Shown piece after piece: positions 49,749 through 61,900 of a DNA stretch of 64,000 bases (its first letter is position 1; every line of letters starts with the position of its first letter). Position numbers and translations under genes: made by a program. Below the pieces are notes generated by a model. That model saw nothing but the letters and a program-made list of their open reading frames with translations. It searched no databases and was not told the origin of the DNA. Origin of the DNA: Tetmemena sp. SeJ-2015 (lineage: Eukaryota; Ciliophora; Spirotrichea; Sporadotrichida; Oxytrichidae); the NCBI GenBank assembly GCA_027382625.1, contig JAJKFJ010021472.1:26788-90787 (forward strand). The letters run 5' to 3'.

Positions 49749-50473
49749 GGAGCAAAGCCGCTTACTCAATTTAGAGTGAGTGAATCCTTAACTTAAGTTG
49801 AAATATGAAAGGGAACGAAGAATAATGTGTACTGCAGACTTCAACCGCAAACAAGCGAAAACATTTCTAATTATTATAACAACCAAACACCATAGTTATA
49901 ACGCTGAAATCATATAATCATTTCACCCATGGATCTTTTACTAACTCACTAATTTACGATTATACTCCTATTCATTTAAAACAAGGTAAGATTAATTAAA
50001 GTCTCTCAGCCCTATCATATAGATATAAAATACATATGACTCTTATTAAGATAGCTAATCACACACTGAAACGATATGAGGGAGATTGGCAGCAGCCTTA
50101 AGTGGAAACTCTGCCTCTCTTTTTCCCATAGAAGAAGAAAACATAAAGAAGCGAAAGAAGAAGGAGAGTTAAGTAGAAAGATTGATGAGTTAGTTAAGTG
50201 AAGTAGGTTGAGTGAGTGAATGGTTAAACTTCTCAAAAGCATTCATATTAGATAGATTCTTATAGTTAAATTAATATTCTAATTCTTACAAATTCAAATT
50301 CAAATATACCAGAGATGTAATAAAGAATCTATTTATGATCACTTATGCTCTTGTATAAACGTAAAGTTATAAGAATGAAATATGAATGATTAAAGAGAAG
50401 AAACTGTAAGTCGATTTCCCTAAAGCACTTTCTTCTTTGAATAAATAAGCATCACACACTGAAAATAAACTAA
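49749..50473. other. Spacer between convergent genes
   Basis: About 725 bp between the kinase and the next minus-strand gene. No conserved coding segment recognised. The minus-strand open frame at 50015-50242 looks like a chance product of a purine-rich stretch. Confidence 0.5.
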
Positions 50474-53420
50474 TCAGAATTAAGAAAGCCTCTTTCCAAG
50501 GCCAGGAATACAAGTTACTTAGTTAGAGTTAGACTAAGCTTTGAAAGTGGCTCCTCCAGTTAGCTAATTATTGTGAGTTAGAGCTTACAAATGATTTTAC
50601 TACTGTTAATTAAGTGCAGAAACTCCATTTTGCAATTGCTGAGCCAATTTAATAAAAGTCTTGCGCCCACCACCTGAAACTAAACCATTCTTTGTCATCA
50701 TTTTATTTGAAGTATTCTTGGTTCTATTTGAACTCCCAAGCCATACTCCAGTCCCATTAAATAAGATAATCCTTCATCAGAAAATAAATTATTCACACTA
50801 TTAGGATTGGCGATTTGCTGCTATTTAATGTGTAATAATTCAAAATAATAACTTGTATGAGTATGCTTGAACATTTCTATCTCCTTTTAGAGTTGAGAAG
50901 GAGTTTTACCGAACTGCTGCTGAAACTATTGTCGAACACTCAGATTCTTGGTGGTTGTTTGAGGCACATTTATCCTTGGGAATACATCTTGAGCATTCTT
51001 GAGAAGCTTGGCCTGCATTTCATTCAACTTTTTAGATGACTAGCCATGATCTGAAGGAGAAAGAAGAGTAATTTTATCTTCATCAGTCACTATATAAAGA
51101 GCAGTCCTACTGTTCTAATTGTGAAGATCTTCAGCAACTACTCCACAGCCACTGAATTAATCCATAGCTTGCATTTGATTGCAACCGAGGAATGAGTTTG
51201 GAGAGTTTTGAACACCGAAGCCTCCTAGCTTTTAATTAGGAAAGGGAGGAGAGTTCATCTCTGAACAGGGAGCTTGAATTATAGAGTTTTTCTAAGATAG
51301 AGGATAGTGGGAAGCATTGCCTTTTGCTTGGAGCATGGAGGAAGAAGGTCTTCAATAAAATGTAAAATTAGAGGTCTACCATCATCTTGTTGGAGACAGA
51401 TCTTTGAGTTTTGATTAGTCTAGGGCAAAGCCTAGTTTTCCTCTTCTGTTACTTTATCCTTGCTTAAACGTCTTAGAATTCAAGCCAGCACCTGAGCCTA
51501 AGAGCCCAATTGCTTTCTAATTTTTAGAGATAGTTGTCGATGGAATAGGAATTTGACTGAGGTCGTATATTAAACAAATTTAAGATTAAAAGAAATGGAA
51601 TATATCTCTTTCAAAATACGAAGTAGGAATGAAATTATAAGATAAAATAGAAAATAATACTCTTGATCTATTTGAAGAAAAAATTGATCAATATGCCAAC
51701 CTGCGTATCGTTTAAATTTTGTAATCCAAAAACTTTAGATCCAATACCCTTAGCCCTTTACTCCTATTCCTTTTATTTCATAGCTATTTGCATCTCAAAT
51801 GTATAAGCAGTTTGAGCGAATTCATTATACTTTGAGCTCTTGTTACTCGGGCTACCAGGACCGAGTTTAAGAGTTTTCAGTACCTTCAGAAGTCTTATAG
51901 CCGCAGTTCGTTGTAAGAGCTTTTCTTTTCTGGGCACTATTCTTCTAACTGCCAAACTTAACCTGAGGTTTTCTCTGAGAATTTTGAGAAGATTTCTCTT
52001 AGAAATGAATATCCTCTTCACCATTTTAAGTTGTGAGGCATTTATTTTTCAAGGAAAAGATCTCCTCAGGATTAATTTCAAGCATAGAGCTTCTTTTGTT
52101 GCTTGCTGGAGCCATTTGAGTCTCAAATCTTTGAGTTGTTGGACTAGTCATGGGATTTCCCTGCTTTTATTTATTAGAGTTCCCAAAAGTGTTGGCTTTC
52201 AACTTGCTATGGATGTTCACCCCCTTTTTACAATTTGGAGAGATAAAGTTTTATTGGATCTTCTGAAGTTTATACAAAGAGTTACTTCTAACCATTCCTT
52301 TACCTTGGTCAGCAGCAGGAAGAATCTTGGTCTACAAGTGAGGCCTCTTTGGTTTGGGGACTTTTTAGTTTGCAATTTGAGGAGATGTAACAGCACCACC
52401 TTTAATAACGTCGTAAGATGGACCTGAAGGATTCTTTTGCTCAAAATCTAGGGCAGAGTTGGGAGGGCTCATCATCTACTCATTTGAGCTGGGAGAGAAC
52501 GCAATCAGTTTATCGAAGCTCTTGCTTCTTCTAAGATTGCAGTTGAATTCCAAGTCAGCATTTTAGGTGAACTAGTCGTAGTCCTAAGCTCTAAGAATAT
52601 CTGGGCATATGTCTGATTGAGAGTCTCTAATACCAACATGATAGACTGCGACTATCTCAGCATCCCCGAAGCTAGGACCCTGTGCTTCTTCAAAGGCGCA
52701 GTAGCGAGTAGGATTAGCTAAACCAGTCCGTTTTCGATACTCACTCATAACTTCTTTGTGATTATTAAGACCTAAGATATCTTCATCTTGATCCTCATCA
52801 AAAGTGTCTTCACTTCTTTAAACTCCGCCTTAATGGAGGAAGGTATCTATTTCAGATTACACAAAGGAGTATCCATGGAGGTATTTGTCCACTTCTTTTC
52901 TGAACTAGATGTCTCTCTCACCTCTACTTGGCGATTATTGGCAGCTTTTTGAAGCTCTTAGCTAGGCTGAATCTCTAGGGCCTTTGCCTCTGCATGTATC
53001 TGTGGACTCCATCAGATCAAATGGCTAAAAAAGTAGGTCTTAAATTTCTAAGTCACTTACATTAAAGTCAGAGATTCCAGTCTCTGGTGGGACTACTTTC
53101 TTCTGATTTCTCTAGCCGCGAGTATTCGGTTACTGTTGATTAGCTTTGAAAACTTAGCTCATCTGAGAGCGTTTGTGAACATCCTCAGGAGTGTTGTCTA
53201 CCTTAATTGGACTTACATCTATGGCGACTATCTTAGTCTCTTTCTTTTTGGGTTTGCCTTAATCTTCGGGCTTAGCTTACAAATGAAAAGTATGCTTATT
53301 TTGAGGGCCTTAATACAGCTTTGTTAAGTTTTGAAGTTGCACTTAGTGCTGCTATTGATTTGCTGCCTTATATTAAGTCATATGATTAGTGTTAGTTGTG
53401 GTTTACTTCTGAGAATACAT
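50474..53420 (-). CDS. Unknown low-complexity protein
   Basis: ATG 53420-53418 (MYSQKQTTTNTNHMTQYKAA). A lysine-rich stretch (KPEDQGKPKKKETKIVAIDV) and a conserved-looking block follow (VDKYLHGYSFVQSEIDTF, RKRTGLANPTRYCAFEEAQG, PSFGDAEIVAVYHVGIRDSQ). A long Ser/Pro/Asn/Gln-rich region runs to GRKTFIKLAQQLQNGVSALN and CIPGLGKRLS, with TGA 50476-50474. One clear intron (53025-53060). Frame breaks occur at a (GA)n run near 52920 and near 50740. No family recognised; the YHVGIRDSQ block could help a profile search. Confidence 0.65.
53025..53060 (-). other. Spliceosomal intron (36 bp)
   Basis: GTAAGT donor at 53060 and TTTTAG acceptor at 53025 (minus strand). The frame stays open from GISDFN into PFDLMES. 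Confidence 0.65.
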
Positions 53421-53766
53421 GGAATTGGCTTTGCGAAAGAGAGGAATAAAGGTTGAAAAATATTGAAAGGTTTGTTTGGATATGTATTAAAAGATAATTA
53501 TAATAATTTTGAAGAGTAGAGTCAATAAGTAGGTGGGAGATGCTGAATGAATTACCTACAATCGTAACCTTCAAAAGATACCTTTTAAGAAAGAGTAAAT
53601 ACAAGCTATAATAAAGTTTTAAATTGAATTAATTTCTAGGCAAAGATTGAAGTTTTCTAAACTTGAAAGTTGCGAATGAATGAACTTCAAGCAATCAAAG
53701 GGATAGAGTGGATGCTTATCTAGTCTAAAATCATTATGAGCTAAGGGTTCTCTGGGTATAAGTTAA
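53421..53766. other. AT-rich spacer
   Basis: About 345 bp between the start of the unknown gene and the end of the inverted NUP96 copy. Nothing recognised. Confidence 0.5.
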
Positions 53767-54115
53767 TCAACATTAATGTGAATTAATCAGCAGCTTATAT
53801 TTTGAATTAATCAACTCCAAAGTGGGTTTGATGCTATTAGCTTGATCTTGAGTAAGAGGTCTCTTTTGAATTCCTTCGCTGAGAGGCTTAATAACCTCAG
53901 AGATGTGCTTTGCATTCTTAATCTTCTCTTGACTGTCTACTCTAATCAAGTGCTCCCAAATGAATCTTTCAATCGATTGGTTTTGGAGAGTGGATTTACC
54001 GCCCAAACCTGAGGCGATTCTGGCCAACAGTCTAACTAGTTGCTCTTTCTGAGTTTCTTGAATCATGTTGATGTTTGGATTCATGAAGGTTCCATTCTAA
54101 GAACCGAAAGTGTCG

Positions 54116-54168
54116 ATATTATATTAATTGAACAGGATTCAGCTAATAAGAATTGAAATATTTGATAA
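54116..54168 (-). other. IES (53 bp) in the inverted NUP96 copy, pointer ATA
   Basis: ATA at 54116-54118 and 54169-54171. The plus copy is uninterrupted at the matching point near 63677, which confirms the exact excision product. Confidence 0.93.
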
Positions 54169-54365
54169 ATAACCATTCCAGTTTGATTGCAATTATCAAA
54201 AAGTTTGAAAAGGTAAGTTGAAATCACACTTTGCTCAAGCTAATCTCTGAGAGAAACTTCTGAGCCAGTCTTGAAACTAGCTTGGTCCATCGCTGCTTTG
54301 AGTTCTTCATAGGCATTCTTAATTACGAGCAACTTTCCACCAATGTAATCGAGATTTGGGCCACT

Positions 54366-54411
54366 GAGTAATTATATGCATTTATTATAAATTTTTTTTC
54401 AAGATTATTAA
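54366..54411 (-). other. IES (46 bp) in the inverted NUP96 copy, pointer GAGT
   Basis: GAGT at 54366-54369 and 54412-54415. Absent from the plus copy at the matching point near 63478. Confidence 0.93.
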
Positions 54412-54753
54412 GAGTGCTCTATCAAGTCTCGTGAGCATAGGAAGATCTTTGGACTCATCGTATTCAATTTTGAAATAGAGAGGGAGGATTCTTCTCTCCA
54501 AAACAAAAAGAGCGTGAGTAAGGTGCCTGCTTTCGTCCTAGGGATTTCCCAGCCACTCACTAAAGGCTTACTCATACTAGTGTCTGTACTGGAATACAAA
54601 GCCTCTTGCTGCACTTATGAGAGATGGAGAAATCTTGAGGGTGTTGGTCACCTGGAGGATTGACTTCTTAAGTGAGTCATTGTAAGTTAAGTTGAGTGCC
54701 TTGTGCTGTAGAATCTGGAATATGAGTTGCTTCTTCATCTTGATTGAATGTCT

Positions 54754-54800
54754 AGGAATGATACCAATTAAAATGAAGGAGATAAAGATTTTTTAGGATA
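54754..54800 (-). other. IES (47 bp) in the inverted NUP96 copy, pointer AGGAATGAT
   Basis: AGGAATGAT at 54754-54762 and 54801-54809, a nine-base pointer. The plus copy has a single copy at 63133-63141 with no spacer. Confidence 0.95.
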
Positions 54801-54966
54801 AGGAATGATCTGTGTAATGAGGAGAGCCTGCTTCCAATCTCCTGCTCTCAAAAGATGATGGACGTAATTTGTAGCGTGATGAGCGAGTATAGCTGAGTCG
54901 ATGTCAAAGTTCCTCATTCTATCTGCGTACTGCTCTTAATTCCACATCCTATAGTGATGTTGCAGG

Positions 54967-55044
54967 TAAACTTCAACCGATTTACTCTTTTGTCATAAAT
55001 ATCATTCTAAAACTAAAGGCAAAAACAAAACTCTTATATAGCTT
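54967..55044 (-). other. IES (78 bp) in the inverted NUP96 copy, pointer TA
   Basis: Comparison with the uninterrupted plus copy near 62972 shows the inserted 78 bp exactly. The shared boundary base pair is TA at 54967-54968 and 55045-55046. Confidence 0.9.
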
Positions 55045-55415
55045 TAGTAAAGGGAAGTAACTGTAAGGAGTTGGAGTCTATGATCTTGAACATTATTGAC
55101 TGTAAGTCTGGGAGTTATTCCATCAAAGCTTGTCAAGTGCTTCTGAATTAAAGCAAGTCTTTCATTGGGGTCTGCTCCATAGAGTCTGATTAAGTAGTAG
55201 AGCAAGGAAGTTGGTTTTTTGTTTTCTATTGTTGTTTTAGGCTAGAACTGGGGGAAGATTTCTCTGTGGAATTTATCAAGGATAGGAAGTAGCTCCTAAT
55301 TGGGAAGGCACTTTATATTAAGATAGTACTACAACCACTGAAGCCAGTTGTAACTATAGTCATTCACTCTTGTTGGCAAGTCTCCTTATAGGAATTGCAA
55401 GAAGTTCTTAGCATC

Positions 55416-55467
55416 TTAAGTGAACTTTTAGTAAAAGGCAAAAAAAACTTAAAAGATATCATCAAAT
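55416..55467 (-). other. IES (52 bp) in the inverted NUP96 copy, pointer TTAA
   Basis: TTAA at 55416-55419 and 55468-55471. The plus copy has an IES at the same codon with the same pointer but only 29 bp long and a different sequence (62566-62594). Confidence 0.88.
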
Positions 55468-55663
55468 TTAATTTTTTTTGGCTTGTTGAGTAGGGATTAG
55501 AGCTCTAATGAAGTTTTGAGAGCTACCTGAACTGAATGCTTAAGAAACGATGAGTGCCATTTTGAATTTCTTGTGGCGATTCAAAAACTCTAAGGCGCTT
55601 TTCAAGTCTCCATTCATGAGGTGATACTGGGCTATTTTATAGACATTGCTAGCCTGCTGATTC

Positions 55664-55907
55664 ATGAGCTACTAGGGCACTGCATATTCATTTTTCGCTT
55701 ATCATTAAAAGATTTTCAATGAAATATTCTTGAGAGCAAATGAACCTGATGACTTGAACAAAAATAAGCCTTAATGAATCTCTGAAAAATATTTTCGGAT
55801 GAAGAAAACTTCTTTTTTTTGAATAGGTATAGCAGAACACACATGTTGTATTTAAACATGTAGATCGAAAACTTTATAATATTAAATATAAGATAAACAA
55901 CTTAAAG
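55664..55907. other. Short spacer between divergent nucleoporin segments
   Basis: About 245 bp between the left end of NUP96 homology on the minus strand and the NUP98 start on the plus strand. AT-rich; expected to hold the NUP98 promoter. Confidence 0.5.
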
Positions 55908-58900
55908 ATGTTCGGTCAACCCTAAACAAGCGGCTTCGGCCAGCCATAAACTTCAAGCGGAGGAATCTTTGGACAACCTTCTCAGCCTCTAGGTGGAGGA
56001 GGAGGTCTTTTTGGCGCCTCATCCTCAACCAGTGGATTTGGACAACCTTCAGGTGGATTTGGAGCACTCGGCACTTTAGGCGCTCAACCCTAAAATCAAC
56101 CTCAGACTCCTTCATTCGGGAATACTCAGACATCTCCATTTGGCGGTAATACTTCAGGAGGTCTTTTCGGACAACCCTAAAACACCTCTGTTGGAGCATT
56201 CGGCCAGCAGCAAAACGCTTCAGGCTTTGGAGCTTTTGGACAACAACCACAAAATACCTCTAATGGTGGATTCGGTTCTTTTGGTCAGAAGCCTTCTGGT
56301 ATTGGAGGCTTTGGAGCTACAAATACATCAGGATTCGCAGGAGGGCAAACTTCACAAGGACTTTTCGGTCAGCCTCAAGGTGGCAATCTTCTCGGCCAAT
56401 AAACTTCACAAGGATTCGGCGGGGCAGGCCTCAGCACCTTTGGCCAGCAAAATCAACAACAGCAGACTCTCTCAGCTCAGCCAACTCCAGGTGACAGAGG
56501 TTTCTACAGATAGATCTAGCCTGCGCAACAAATCAGCACCTGGGGACAGCAATTCAACGGCAAGACTGAGCAATCTCAGGACTCGAAAACTGGAAATGTT
56601 TCTCAGGCCAATTTCAACAGCATCAAATCAGAACAAAGTTTCTCTCTAATGTCAACTTAGATGCTCAGACTCATTGACACTATTCTCTTGAAGTCCAATG
56701 GATAGTAGAATCAACCCTCTTATGAATTCCTGGCAGCTTAAGAATTCTAAACTGCTGGTCAGCAATACAAATTCCACACTCAAGTAACTCAACCACCAGG
56801 TTTTTAGAGACTAATTTAAGCTTAATTGAAAGAGAATAACATTTTCAGGTCAAGGGAACCCACAAGGAGGAAATCTCTATGGCGGTGGTTTGAATAAGAG
56901 CATCAGCACAGGTTTCGGTCAGCAATAACCAGTTGGAGGAGGATTATTTGGGGCTCAATAGTAACCTGGACCTTTTGGTCAGGCAAATGCTAGTCAAGGC
57001 GGGGGTCTTTTTGGCGGGCAAGCAGCAGGAGGCTTTGGATAACAAGCATCAGGATTCGGCAACACATCCGGTGGACTATTCACTTTATTGATATTTAACT
57101 TATAGCTATTCGGAGCAAACAAGCCTGCAACAGGAGCATTCGGCCAGCCAGCTACTGGAGGAAGTCTCTTCGGCCAACCATAGCAGTAGCAACAGACTGC
57201 AGGTGGCTTCGGAGCAGCAGCTGGAGGATTCGGAGCTGGAGCTCAAGGAGGCGGATTATTCGGCGCAGCTGGCCAACCTTAACAAAATCAACCATTTGGA
57301 GCTGCTAAAAGGCAACTTCCTCAATGATATTACAATTTAATTTTGGAAAGAGCTGCAGGAGGTGGAGGCCTCTTCGGCTAGCAACAACAAGCACAACCAG
57401 CAGGTGGACTCTTCGGCCAATAACCATAGTAACAGCAACCAGCAGGTGGGGGTCTCTTTGGAGCTTAGCAATAGCAACCAGCAGCAGGTGGAATATTTGG
57501 AGCAAAGCCTTCTGGGGGACTTTTCGGAGCCCCTCAACAACAATAGCAACAGTAACCAGCTGGAGGAGGACTCTTCGGTGCTCAATAACAGCCAGCAGGC
57601 GGAGGTTTGTTCGGCCAACAACAGTAGCAACAGCCTCAATCATTGATTAAAGATAGTCTTATTAAAGTTATAGTAGCCTGGAGGCGGAGGACTATTCGGT
57701 GGAACAGGCCAAACTCAGTAGCAACCTGCAGGGGGGCTTTTTGGAGCATAGTAAAACCCAGCAGCGGGGGAGGTGGACTCTTCGGAGCTGGCACAGGAGC
57801 CCAGCCAGCAGGTGGGGGCCTATTCGGAGGTCAGCCTGCCCAACAGTAAACATCTCAAGGATTATTCGGAGGAGCTGGTGCTCAACCTCAAGCATAAGGG
57901 GGCCTCTTCGGAGCTAAGCCAGCTGGCGGTGGATTATTTGGAGCTGGAGCTTCCTATAATATAATTCTCTCTTTGAAAAGTGAGTCGAGTATTATAACCA
58001 CAAGGAGGGGGTCTTTTTGGAGCATCCCAATAGCAGCAGCAACAACCAGCAGGAGGTGGTCTCTTCGGCGCACAATAGCAACCAGCAGCTGGAGGTGGAT
58101 TATTTGGAGCCTAATAACAGCCAGTAGGAGGTGGGGGACTTTTCGGAGCTGCAAGCTAACCTTAGGGAGGTGGCTTGTTTGGAGGAGGAGCCGGCGGCGC
58201 AGGATCACAAGGACTATTTGGTGCGAAGCCTCAAGCTTAAGGAGGACTATTCGGAAGTCAGCCAGCAGCAGCTGGTGGTGGTCTCTAATTAAGAATGAGG
58301 CTTATAAGGTTAAAAAGTTAAGATCTCTTTGGAGGAGCAGCTTAGGGAGCAGGAGGTGCAGGTGGACTATTCTCTCAACCTGCCTAGGGCGGTGGTCTCT
58401 TTGGTGCAGCTTAACCTGCAGGACAGCCAACAGGCGGTCTATTTGGCTAGACTCAACCTCAATAGTGGGGCCAGCAACAAACACAAGGCTACATGCAGCA
58501 ACCAGCTCAGCAACTCTAAAATTTCAACCCCTATTCAAATGTGGACCTAAGAGCCGATCCATTCGCCCTTCAAGGATCCTACCTAGAGAAGGAGAGTCCT
58601 TTTGCAAACATCGAAGCCGAGCTCCAAAAATTCAAAGAACAACACCTGAATAACAAAGCCATTAAGGAAGCCTTTAAAAACGTCAGATTGATATCTGACT
58701 CAGAACCAGCAGGACTTTTCATTAACGATAGAACCCCCTCTCTTACATTCAACCCAGATGACTACCAGAGAATCTTATCGCAGAAGATAGAGGAAAAAGA
58801 ATTAGAGTTTATCTTTCTTATTTAAGGAGGAAGATGAGTTCGAGAGAGAACGACAGAAGAGAAATCAAGACTTGCTGAAGAAATACGAGGATCTCTATTC

Positions 58901-61900
58901 ACAAGAGGAAACCTCAGCTTCAAGCAGAAGGGATTCTAACTTCCACTCTAAGTCATTTAATCCTCTCACTGGCTATACTAACAAGCCTCTGCCTTAGACT
59001 AGTTTCATCAAATAGAGTTCTTATAGACCCTCTTATGTGGCTCAGAGAAATTATGGCTCTAAAGATACTTCATCCAACTATGAGAAAGTCTCTTACGATT
59101 ATGAATCATCAATTTCAAATTAAAAAGGAAAAAAGGCTAAGATAACTCTTAAGTTTCGTTAAAACTAGAAAAATAGTATTATGAATCAGAGGATGACCTC
59201 ACTAAGCCAAAGCCAAACATGAATAAGGACGTGCTCAACATTCAAGTTATAGTGCCTGCACTTTCAGATGATCCCTCTGTTCCAGACACCAAGCTCCAAG
59301 TTGCAATTCACAAGTCAAGAACTGTGGCAGACCTTTACAACCAAGTAAAGAAGCAGATTGGAGCTTAGCTTAAGGAAAGTGGCAGCGATGACTTTGTCCT
59401 TCTCTATAAGGGTAGAATCATCAAAGAAGTTAACGACTTGAGGCAGAAGAGATAGTAAAGAGCTGCAAAATCTATGTTGTCTTTTCCAGGAATAGACCTG
59501 ACTCAATTTTCATTCACTAAATCTAGATAGCTATATATCTATCTGATCTTTAAACTCTAACGTATCTGCTGCTCCTCCTTCTCAGGTTAACTCTTCCTCC
59601 AGCTTCGATTCTAAACTGGACTAGTTAGCTCCTCCTGAAAAGCTTCCTAATGATCCGAAATAGGGCTATAAGACTTCTCCTCCTTTCTTCTAGATAGTAA
59701 GAATTGTAAATAGTTGCTTTCAATTGATAAGGAGATATTATAACATTTTTAAGAATGACTTTGAGAGAGCTGAAAGCTGTAGAGGATTTCACAATCTACA
59801 ACGAGTTTGGAAAGATCTAATTCTAAGGAGCTACCGATCTCACAGAAGTTGACCTCGAACAGATAGTCACCATAACCAAAGGTTCAGCTTGAATTGTAAA
59901 TAGTGGGAATTTACTTACTTAAATCAGCTGAGGTATATAATGATGAGGACCCAACTACAGTTAAGCCACCAGTGGGCTAGAAACTCAACAAGCCATATTA
60001 TTAAAGAAAGGTGCATTTTTATTAAGAGCCAGCAATCATCACTCTATACGACATGGATATCAAGAGCCAGCCTAACCATCAGGCAAAGGTCACTAAGTTC
60101 AAGGAACTCATGAAAGCTAGAGATGTAAGTTACAAAGCAATCAGCTATAAAGCATTTAAGAATCATCATTTTCCATTATTTTTGCATTCAGAGTAAACTA
60201 ACCTTTTATTATAGAGCGAGTACATCTCATACAATGAGGATAAGAAACTGACTTTCAAGGTTTTCCACTTCACCAAGTACAACTTTGGGGAAGAAGAAGA
60301 AGATGAGGACTCGAGTGCACAGGTTTCACCAGCCGCGCCTTCTAATTTCAACCAACAACAGCAAAGAATCTTAGACCACGCTCAATTAGACGAAGCCCTT
60401 TTGGATAATTCTCAAAGCCAAGGTGAGTGAATATTTTCAAAGGGAATATTCTTTGATGGAGTTTCAGCTAAGTCTCTTTCTCTAGAGAAACTATAACTAA
60501 CTAATTATAATAAGTAAGGGCCTCTTAACGAGTAGAGATACCCTCTTCTTAAACATCTTATCAACTGAATGATCTGCCAAGATTACAGTCCCTTCTATTC
60601 CTTGTTCTCACAGCAGTGTGACAAGTTTCTACTAAGCTTTAAGTCTTCTGTTTTACAGGGAAATAGGTCCCCAGTTCAAAAATACTCAAACTGCCCGCTG
60701 TCTAATTATTACGCTCTTTGGAATATACCCTTCCAAGCCTATATAAATGCCAATATTTTTATAAATTGAGAAGCTATAATTTTTAACTTACCAAACTATA
60801 TAACTACCCTAATACTTATTACTACTCCTAATACTACTTACTTTATAACTACTTTTGATATCTTAACAAGCCCTTTTAGATGATGAAGGTGAGAGCATCA
60901 GAGGAGGCTACTACAGGGGTTCTTTCGCCTAGCCAACTATTATTGGAGGGATGCAGTAACAACTTCCTCGTACTTAGACTGCTGCCCTGCACTCCTCAAA
61001 CTTATTTGGCTCTGGTTTCCAGAGACAGCTGTAATCAATCTTGAAATTTATTAACGACTTAATAGGTCAAAGCCAGCTGATGAAATCAAAAGAAACTAGA
61101 TGTTTTAATAAAGAATATCGAGATGATGATGATTTTTTACTTTAAGTTCATAACTTCAGAGAGACACAACACCGTATTTTCAGGAAAGCCATTTGCTAGT
61201 AATGCAGAAGCTGGGAAAGGTTTTGTCCCTCACAGGCTAACTTCCACTAAATGCTCCTATGTTTACTTTCCCGTCTTGAGAGTTAAAACCTATAAGGGTG
61301 GTAACAGCAACCTGCGTTTTCCTCTTATCAGCAGCCCACAGGTGCTCGAGGCAGACCTGTTGACTAATACTCTCTAATCTCTGATGCTTTTAGCACTGAC
61401 AGGTTTTGAGAAAGTTTTTTGAACTGTTTGTAAAAGTTAAAAAAAAGGAAAAAAAAATTGAGGAAAAAAAAATTTCTCTGGCCAGTTTGAGAGAAGCAAA
61501 GAAACACTCAGTAATTAGCGACAAAGATTCTATCATGCAGGATGAAGACGCAAATTACCAAAGGTTTTTTTGCCAAGTTTAGATTGATGAGAGAGTTGCA
61601 TGTTAATGAAAACTTAAAGAGAAAAGAAGCTAACAGAATCCTAAATGTTTCATATCTCTTCTTTTAAAATTTAATCCTAGAGGCTATTCAACTGAAAAGA
61701 ACAAATTTTCAATCATCAAGCCCCAAAAAACCTTAAAGCCCCGCAACTGAGGCCGCAAGATTTAAAATTTAAAAGGGAACCTAAATCCTCGAATTGAGCT
61801 TGAAGATGAGAAAAAGGCTTATGCTGGTTTAAATAAATATATCTAAATGTATAAATGAGATGATGTAGAGCCTAACCTAGGAATGGAATTTAAGAAACTA

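Larger units (their letters stand above)
53767..55663 (-). pseudogene. Partial inverted copy of the NUP96 helical domain
   Basis: Minus-strand coding from about 55663 (NQQASNVYKIAQYHLMNGDL) to TGA 53769-53767 (LINSKYKLLINSHQC). It matches almost residue for residue the NUP96 part of the plus-strand gene at 62370-63998. It begins inside the domain with no recognised 5' part, so it is either a truncated duplicate or an MDS block of a second nucleoporin locus whose remainder lies elsewhere. Five IESs interrupt it (listed separately), and with them removed I see no frame break. The plus copy has an IES at only one of these five sites. Called pseudogene only because it is incomplete; function is undetermined. 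Confidence 0.65.
53800..55663 (-). repeat. Left arm of a diverged inverted repeat (NUP96 segment)
   Basis: Matches 62370-63998 in opposite orientation at high identity in coding parts. Differences are scattered substitutions plus four IESs present only here and one that differs in length. The arms are separated by about 6.7 kb. Confidence 0.93.

Noticed and set aside
51840..52427. 195-codon plus-strand open frame
   Set aside because: Antisense to the minus-strand unknown gene, whose frame continues coherently through it.
57305..58653. Several long open frames on both strands in the GLFG region
   Set aside because: All overlap the NUP98 FG-repeat frame; GC-rich tandem repeats open every frame.
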